Below are positions 7,144-9,757 of a DNA stretch of 9,757 bases, piece after piece. How positions within the stretch are numbered: the stretch's first letter is position 1; every line of letters begins with the position of its first letter. The notes under the pieces were generated by a model. It was not told the origin of the DNA, did not search any database, and saw only the letters and a list, made by a program, of their open reading frames with translations. Source of the DNA: JBNJDJ01 sp051744845 (GTDB lineage: Bacteria; Bacillota; Clostridia; Peptostreptococcales; Acidaminobacteraceae); contig JBNJDJ010000069.1 in assembly GCA_051744845.1 (NCBI GenBank), positions 1-9,757 of the forward strand, in the 5' to 3' direction. The position numbers and the translations under genes were made by a program.

Positions 7144-7577
7144 CTAAATTTTATCTAAAAATTCATCTCTACCTGATCTTAAACGATAATATTTAATATC
7201 ACTTTTAGTATAATAGTCTTGATGATACTCTTCTGCTTTATAAAACTTAGTTGCATCTCTAATTGGAGTTACAATTTCTTTATCAAAATTTCTGAATCTT
7301 CTAATTTCTTTTTAGAAAATTTGGTTAAATTTCTTTCTTTTGCGCTTTTTACAAAAAAAGCTTAAGTTGAGTATAGTAATTTTTCATAATATTAATTTTT
7401 TAAGTACCTACAGTATAATTAAATACAGCATCTAAGACTTTTGTTAATTTTTAAAAAGACCGTTCCATACAACTACAACAAATATATCTGTTTCATATTC
7501 AGAAATATTATAATCTGGTTTTTTAGCTATAATTTCTTAATAATTATTAAAAATATAACTTAAATTAATTTTTTAAT
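7144..7577 (-). pseudogene. msrA: Decayed peptide methionine sulfoxide reductase (msrA)
   Basis: Intact MsrA reduces methionine-S-sulfoxide in oxidised proteins. Here only fragments in different leftward frames survive. An open frame from just after a TAA (7312-7314) to a TAG (7144-7146) reads FDKEIVTPI, then AEEYHQDYY and YYRLRSGRDEF, the clear C-terminal MsrA signature. Farther upstream, CCSCMERSF (about 7454-7480) resembles the active-site GCFWCMEAPF, and VLDAVFNYTVGT (7400-7438) resembles the following GV-x-V-x-SGYTGG stretch, in another frame and ending in a stop. YYTQ at 7367-7378 matches the YRSxIYY region. About 70 residues between these last two appear deleted. A good AGAGGTG (7584-7590) sits 6 nt before ATT rather than ATG at the expected start. 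Just after it comes KKLI, a stop, then VIFLIII, which may be a former signal peptide. Several frameshifts, stops and a deletion make this nonfunctional. The remnant accounts for most of the apparently empty 7114-7677 stretch. Confidence 0.85.
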
Positions 7578-7602
7578 ATTTATCACCTCTCTTAAACTCA
7601 AT

Positions 7603-7627
7603 ATACCCACATTAAAAATTTATAAAC
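7603..7627 (-). promoter_or_regulatory. Sigma-B-like promoter of the decayed msrA
   Basis: Leftward, GTTTAT (7622-7627) lies 13 bp from GGGTAT (7603-7608), extended to GGGTATATT. This resembles the general-stress sigma-B pattern GTTTAA-N12-15-GGGTAT. The predicted start near 7595 fits the AGAGGTG at 7584-7590. A housekeeping reading (TATATT as -10) is possible but lacks a -35. Whether this organism has a sigma-B type factor is unknown. Confidence 0.4.
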
Positions 7628-7647
7628 TTAATTAAAACTAATGATTT

Positions 7648-7661
7648 TGGGTATATATAAT
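7648..7661 (+). promoter_or_regulatory. Putative -10 region of the TspO-like gene
   Basis: TGGGTATAT (7648-7656) is the exact inverse of ATATACCCA (7601-7609) in the msrA promoter, so both divergent genes have the same -10-like block facing outward. TATAAT at 7656-7661 overlaps it. Using TATAAT as -10 would start the RNA inside AAAGGAG (7665-7671). Using GGGTAT leaves that site intact, with a leader of roughly 16 nt. No good -35 is visible for either reading. Confidence 0.35.
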
Positions 7662-7677
7662 TTGAAAGGAGATATTT

Positions 7678-8451
7678 ATGAAAAACGAAAAAATTATTAA
7701 ACGTTCATTTACTTTTATTGCTTATATTTTTATGATTACATTAAACATTTTGGCTAATGCATTACCTATTAATGGAATAAATACTAGCGATGTTTCAGAC
7801 CAATACACTAATTTGTTTACACCTGCTGGTTTAACTTTTTCTATTTGGGGACTAATCTATTTATTATTGGGAGCTTATATATTTATGCAGTTTTTTGATT
7901 TAAAATATAAAACAATGGATCATAAGATTTATGATAAATTATCTTTATATTTTGCAGCTTCTTCAATAATCAATGGATTATGGATTCTAAGCTGGCATCA
8001 CTTATATTTCGGCATTTCACTACTATTAATGAGTGGATTACTATTAAGCCTTATTAAAATTAATTTAATAATAAAAAATCATGAAAAAGTCTCTGGTTTA
8101 ACTAAAACTACCTTTAGAATATATTTCGGTTGGATCACTATTGCAACTATAGCAAACATTAATGTATTCTTAGTAAATCTAGGATTAAAAGCTTTTAGTA
8201 TAACTGGTATAATATGGACTATTTTTGTTTTATTATTAGGTCTCTTTATAGGAACTTTCACAAGTTACAAACTAAAAAGTATTTCATATTATCTTGTTAT
8301 TCTTTGGGGATATACAGGTATTTTAATAAAACATATTAGTGCTGATGGATATAATATGAAATATCCTTATATCCTTTCTACTATAATATTTTCATTAATT
8401 TTTATTTTAATCAATATTAGCTATATGATATATAATTCAAAAACCGCTTGA
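7678..8451 (+). CDS. TspO/MBR-like multispanning membrane protein
   Basis: The 257-residue product is very hydrophobic, with about seven or eight predicted membrane segments near 10-30, 50-75, 88-106, 109-131, 147-168, 176-198, 203-220 and 229-251. The segment LFTPAGLTFSIWGLIYLLLGAY (46-67) resembles the PPGWxFPxVWxxLY core of TspO/tryptophan-rich sensory proteins, and LWILSWHHLYFG (101-112) gives a second Trp-rich patch. The protein is much longer than classical TspO (about 160 residues, five helices), so it fits the enlarged branch often annotated as tryptophan-rich sensory protein. TspO proteins bind porphyrins or related ligands and are linked to oxidative stress; the ligand here is unknown. 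AAAGGAG sits 6 nt before the ATG. The gene is divergent from the msrA remnant and lies 57 bp before marR on the same strand. Its stop codon is embedded in the marR promoter and Fur-type box. Confidence 0.7.
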   Translation: MKNEKIIKRSFTFIAYIFMITLNILANALPINGINTSDVSDQYTNLFTPAGLTFSIWGLIYLLLGAYIFMQFFDLKYKTMDHKIYDKLSLYFAASSIINGLWILSWHHLYFGISLLLMSGLLLSLIKINLIIKNHEKVSGLTKTTFRIYFGWITIATIANINVFLVNLGLKAFSITGIIWTIFVLLLGLFIGTFTSYKLKSISYYLVILWGYTGILIKHISADGYNMKYPYILSTIIFSLIFILINISYMIYNSKTA

Positions 8452-8476
8452 TAATAATTATCATTTATGTTATGTT
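8448..8476 (+). promoter_or_regulatory. Promoter of the marR-nitroreductase operon
   Basis: TTGATA (8448-8453, five of six consensus bases) and TATGTT (8471-8476, four of six) are separated by exactly 17 bp. The predicted start is near 8483. The -35 overlaps the TspO-like gene's TGA stop (8449-8451) and the Fur-type box, and the -10 overlaps the MarR-type palindrome. Confidence 0.6.
8449..8463. promoter_or_regulatory. Fur-type 7-1-7 box over the -35 element
   Basis: TGATAATAATTATCA is a perfect 15-bp palindrome identical to the 7-1-7 Fur box TGATAATnATTATCA. It differs from the PerR consensus (TTATAATnATTATAA) only at the second base of each arm. It covers most of the -35 hexamer, a repressing position. 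AT-richness raises the chance background, but an exact match placed on a promoter is suggestive. Confidence 0.6.
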
Positions 8477-8490
8477 TGTATGTACAAACA
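8473..8490. promoter_or_regulatory. MarR-type operator palindrome
   Basis: TGTTTGTA-TG-TACAAACA has perfect 8-bp arms around 2 bp. It overlaps the -10 element and the predicted start of the marR operon, 18 bp before the marR start codon. The size and position are typical of MarR autorepression; binding by the adjacent MarR protein is inferred. Confidence 0.75.
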
Positions 8491-8508
8491 AGTTAGAGGA
8501 GAATACTT

Positions 8509-8943
8509 ATGGATGAATTAAAAAATTGTAATTTAAATAGTTGTATATTTTTCACTTTATCTAAATTGTCTAGAGGTTTAGATAAAAAAGCAAAAGAAGA
8601 ATTTAAAAAAACAGGATTATCTCCTAGTCATGCATTTTTGCTTTATATTGTAGCCAAAAATAAAGAATTCCCTCAGCAAGAAATAGGTAATCGTTTTAAT
8701 CTAGATCCATCTACAGTTACTAGATTAGTTAGTAAATTAAAAAATAAAAATCTAATTACTAAAAGTAAAAAGGGTAAAAAAGTTTATTTATCTATTACAA
8801 AAAAAGGTGTTAAGCTTAAGTCAGACATTGTAGATTCTTGGGATAATCTTGCTAAGGCAATTAATAATTCTTTGTCTGCTAAAGAAAAATCGACTTATTT
8901 AACTTTAACTAAAAAAATTTTAAAGAATTTAGAAAAGGAGTAA
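8509..8943 (+). CDS. MarR-family transcriptional regulator
   Basis: This 144-residue protein is a dimeric winged-helix regulator of normal MarR length. Helices in residues 10-50 begin the dimer interface. The helix-turn-helix is at about 55-78 (QQEIGNRFNLDPSTVTRLVSKL). The wing follows at 82-98, with the basic stretch KSKKGKKVYLSITKKG covering 85-100. C-terminal helices (103-142) complete dimerisation. Cysteines C7 and C12 near the N terminus, in the pattern C-x4-C, could sense thiol-reactive or oxidising compounds, as in some redox MarR proteins, but this is only a possibility. AGAGGAG lies 7 nt before the ATG. A palindrome over its own promoter suggests autorepression and control of the coupled nitroreductase gene. 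The usual ligand class for such pairs is quinones, nitro compounds or other electrophiles. Confidence 0.92.
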   Translation: MDELKNCNLNSCIFFTLSKLSRGLDKKAKEEFKKTGLSPSHAFLLYIVAKNKEFPQQEIGNRFNLDPSTVTRLVSKLKNKNLITKSKKGKKVYLSITKKGVKLKSDIVDSWDNLAKAINNSLSAKEKSTYLTLTKKILKNLEKE

Positions 8944-8946
8944 TTT

Positions 8947-9687
8947 ATGAACAAAGCTATTAAAACTATTAATAATCACCGCTCGATTAGAAATTTTAAA
9001 GATAAAAAAATTGATGACTCAATAATTGATGAAATTGTAAATGCTGCACAGTCAATGCCTAATTCTATTAATGGACAACAAACTTCAATAATTGTAGTAA
9101 CTGATAAAGAGAAGAAGAAAAAAATTGCTGAGTATGCCGGAGGACAGCCTTGGATTGAAAAAGCACCTGTATTTTTACTATTTGTTGCTGACTTTTATAA
9201 AACAGATGTAGCTTCAAAAAAGAATAATATTGAACAAAAAATACATGAAAGTGTTGAAGGAACTTTAGTAGGTGCAGTTGACGTAGGACTTAATATGGGA
9301 GCTGCTATAGTAGCTGCTGAATCTTTAGACCTAGGAATTGTTCCTATAGGTGGTATAAGAAACGAACCACAAAAAATGATTGATTTATTTGATCTACCTG
9401 AGTTAACTTTCCCAATAGCAGGTCTTTCAGTTGGATATCCTAAAGAAATACCTAAACAAAAACCTAGATTACCTCTTTCTACTTTCAAACATAAAGAAAG
9501 TTATGATAAAGAACAAATTGATAAAAACATAGATAAATACGACGCTACTATGGAAAAATATTATAAAAGTATTAATAGAGAACAATCAGGAAACTGGTCT
9601 AAACATACAAGCCACATCTACCAATCAGTTTATTTTCCAAAAGTACATCCTATAATGGAAAAACAAGGTTTTAAAAATAATAAATAA
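8947..9687 (+). CDS. FMN-dependent NAD(P)H nitroreductase, NfsA/Frp family
   Basis: This 246-residue flavoenzyme should reduce nitro compounds, quinones or flavins with NAD(P)H in the cytoplasm. The FMN-phosphate motif HRSIRNF is at 11-17 (H11, R12, S13, R15). QSMPNSINGQQ (35-45) resembles the conserved segment of NfsA/Frp enzymes that contacts the flavin. GIVPIGGIRN (130-139) is the second flavin-site loop. The C-terminal PKQKPRLPL (169-177) is characteristic of the NfsA/NfrA/Frp branch. The rest of the C-terminal arm (180-246) would wrap the dimer partner as in that branch. The gene starts 3 nt after the marR stop codon, and its AAAGGAG ends right at that stop, so translation is coupled. 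It ends at a terminator and is the effector gene of the marR operon. The physiological substrate cannot be read from sequence. Confidence 0.92.
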   Translation: MNKAIKTINNHRSIRNFKDKKIDDSIIDEIVNAAQSMPNSINGQQTSIIVVTDKEKKKKIAEYAGGQPWIEKAPVFLLFVADFYKTDVASKKNNIEQKIHESVEGTLVGAVDVGLNMGAAIVAAESLDLGIVPIGGIRNEPQKMIDLFDLPELTFPIAGLSVGYPKEIPKQKPRLPLSTFKHKESYDKEQIDKNIDKYDATMEKYYKSINREQSGNWSKHTSHIYQSVYFPKVHPIMEKQGFKNNK

Positions 9688-9696
9688 ACATTTAAA

Positions 9697-9727
9697 AAGA
9701 GAGATTCTTAGTCTCTCTTATTTTTTT
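9697..9727 (+). terminator. Rho-independent terminator of the marR-nitroreductase operon
   Basis: AAGAGAGA (9697-9704) pairs with TCTCTCTT (9712-9719) across a 7-nt loop, followed by A and seven T residues (9721-9727). It begins 10 bp after the nitroreductase stop codon. Confidence 0.85.
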
Positions 9728-9757
9728 GAAATTATTTTAGCAATATACTTGCTATAT

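Noticed and set aside
7114..7677. Riboswitch, small RNA or CRISPR in the long stretch without an intact gene
   Set aside because: No regular repeats or G/C-rich conserved stems are seen, and most of the stretch is explained by the msrA remnant and the divergent promoters.
8450..8462. Terminator hairpin for the TspO-like gene
   Set aside because: The palindrome GATAATAATTATC has a 1-base centre, almost no G/C pairs and no T tract, so it cannot act as an intrinsic terminator; it fits a protein-binding box better.
9195..9488. 97-codon leftward open frame opposite the nitroreductase
   Set aside because: It is a shadow of a conserved gene, with no ribosome binding site of note and no recognisable domain.

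Overview
The window is very AT-rich, densely packed chromosomal DNA with strong AGGAGG-type ribosome binding sites. It most resembles an anaerobic, low-GC Bacillota (Clostridia or Tissierellia type). Supporting signs are a two-GerMN-domain protein of the spore-former type, a sigma-54 controlled cysteine desulfidase locus like that of clostridia, and a clostridial-style Fe-S rRNA methyltransferase. I cannot name the species. I see no mobile elements, CRISPR arrays, tRNA or rRNA genes.

Left part (1-3269). A leftward 23S rRNA m5U methyltransferase gene (rlmD type) and a rightward gene for a membrane-anchored GerMN-domain protein diverge from a short shared promoter region. The GerMN gene meets the leftward operon end to end at one hairpin, which appears to terminate transcription from both sides and holds the last bases of both stop codons. 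Bases 1-30, downstream of rlmD, show nothing I can name.

Centre (2856-6458, leftward). This is a cysteine-catabolism module: cdsR (sigma-54 activator), then cdsB (Fe-S L-cysteine desulfidase, cysteine to pyruvate + H2S + NH3), then a small hotdog acyl-CoA thioesterase. The 147-bp gap between cdsR and cdsB carries a complete-looking control region. It has a -24/-12 promoter with exact spacing, three related 15-bp dyads upstream of it (probable CdsR sites), and a 9-bp dyad across the -12/start region. This is the best-resolved regulatory circuit in the window.

Right part (6514-9757). A leftward 3-methyladenine DNA glycosylase gene lies downstream of a badly decayed msrA gene, which fills most of the 564-bp stretch without an intact gene (7114-7677). 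Divergent to that remnant is a rightward set: a TspO/MBR-like membrane protein, then a MarR regulator and an FMN nitroreductase. The last two are translationally coupled and end at a hairpin terminator. The marR promoter is overlapped by a perfect Fur-type 7-1-7 box on the -35 side and by a MarR-type palindrome on the -10/start side, suggesting joint iron and redox/electrophile control. Repair glycosylase, dead msrA, TspO-like protein and nitroreductase together look like a damage/stress neighbourhood. Bases 9728-9757 show nothing I can name.

No wholly novel system is evident. The most useful leads are the cdsR-cdsB control region, the composite Fur/MarR promoter, and the msrA decay with its sigma-B-like promoter.
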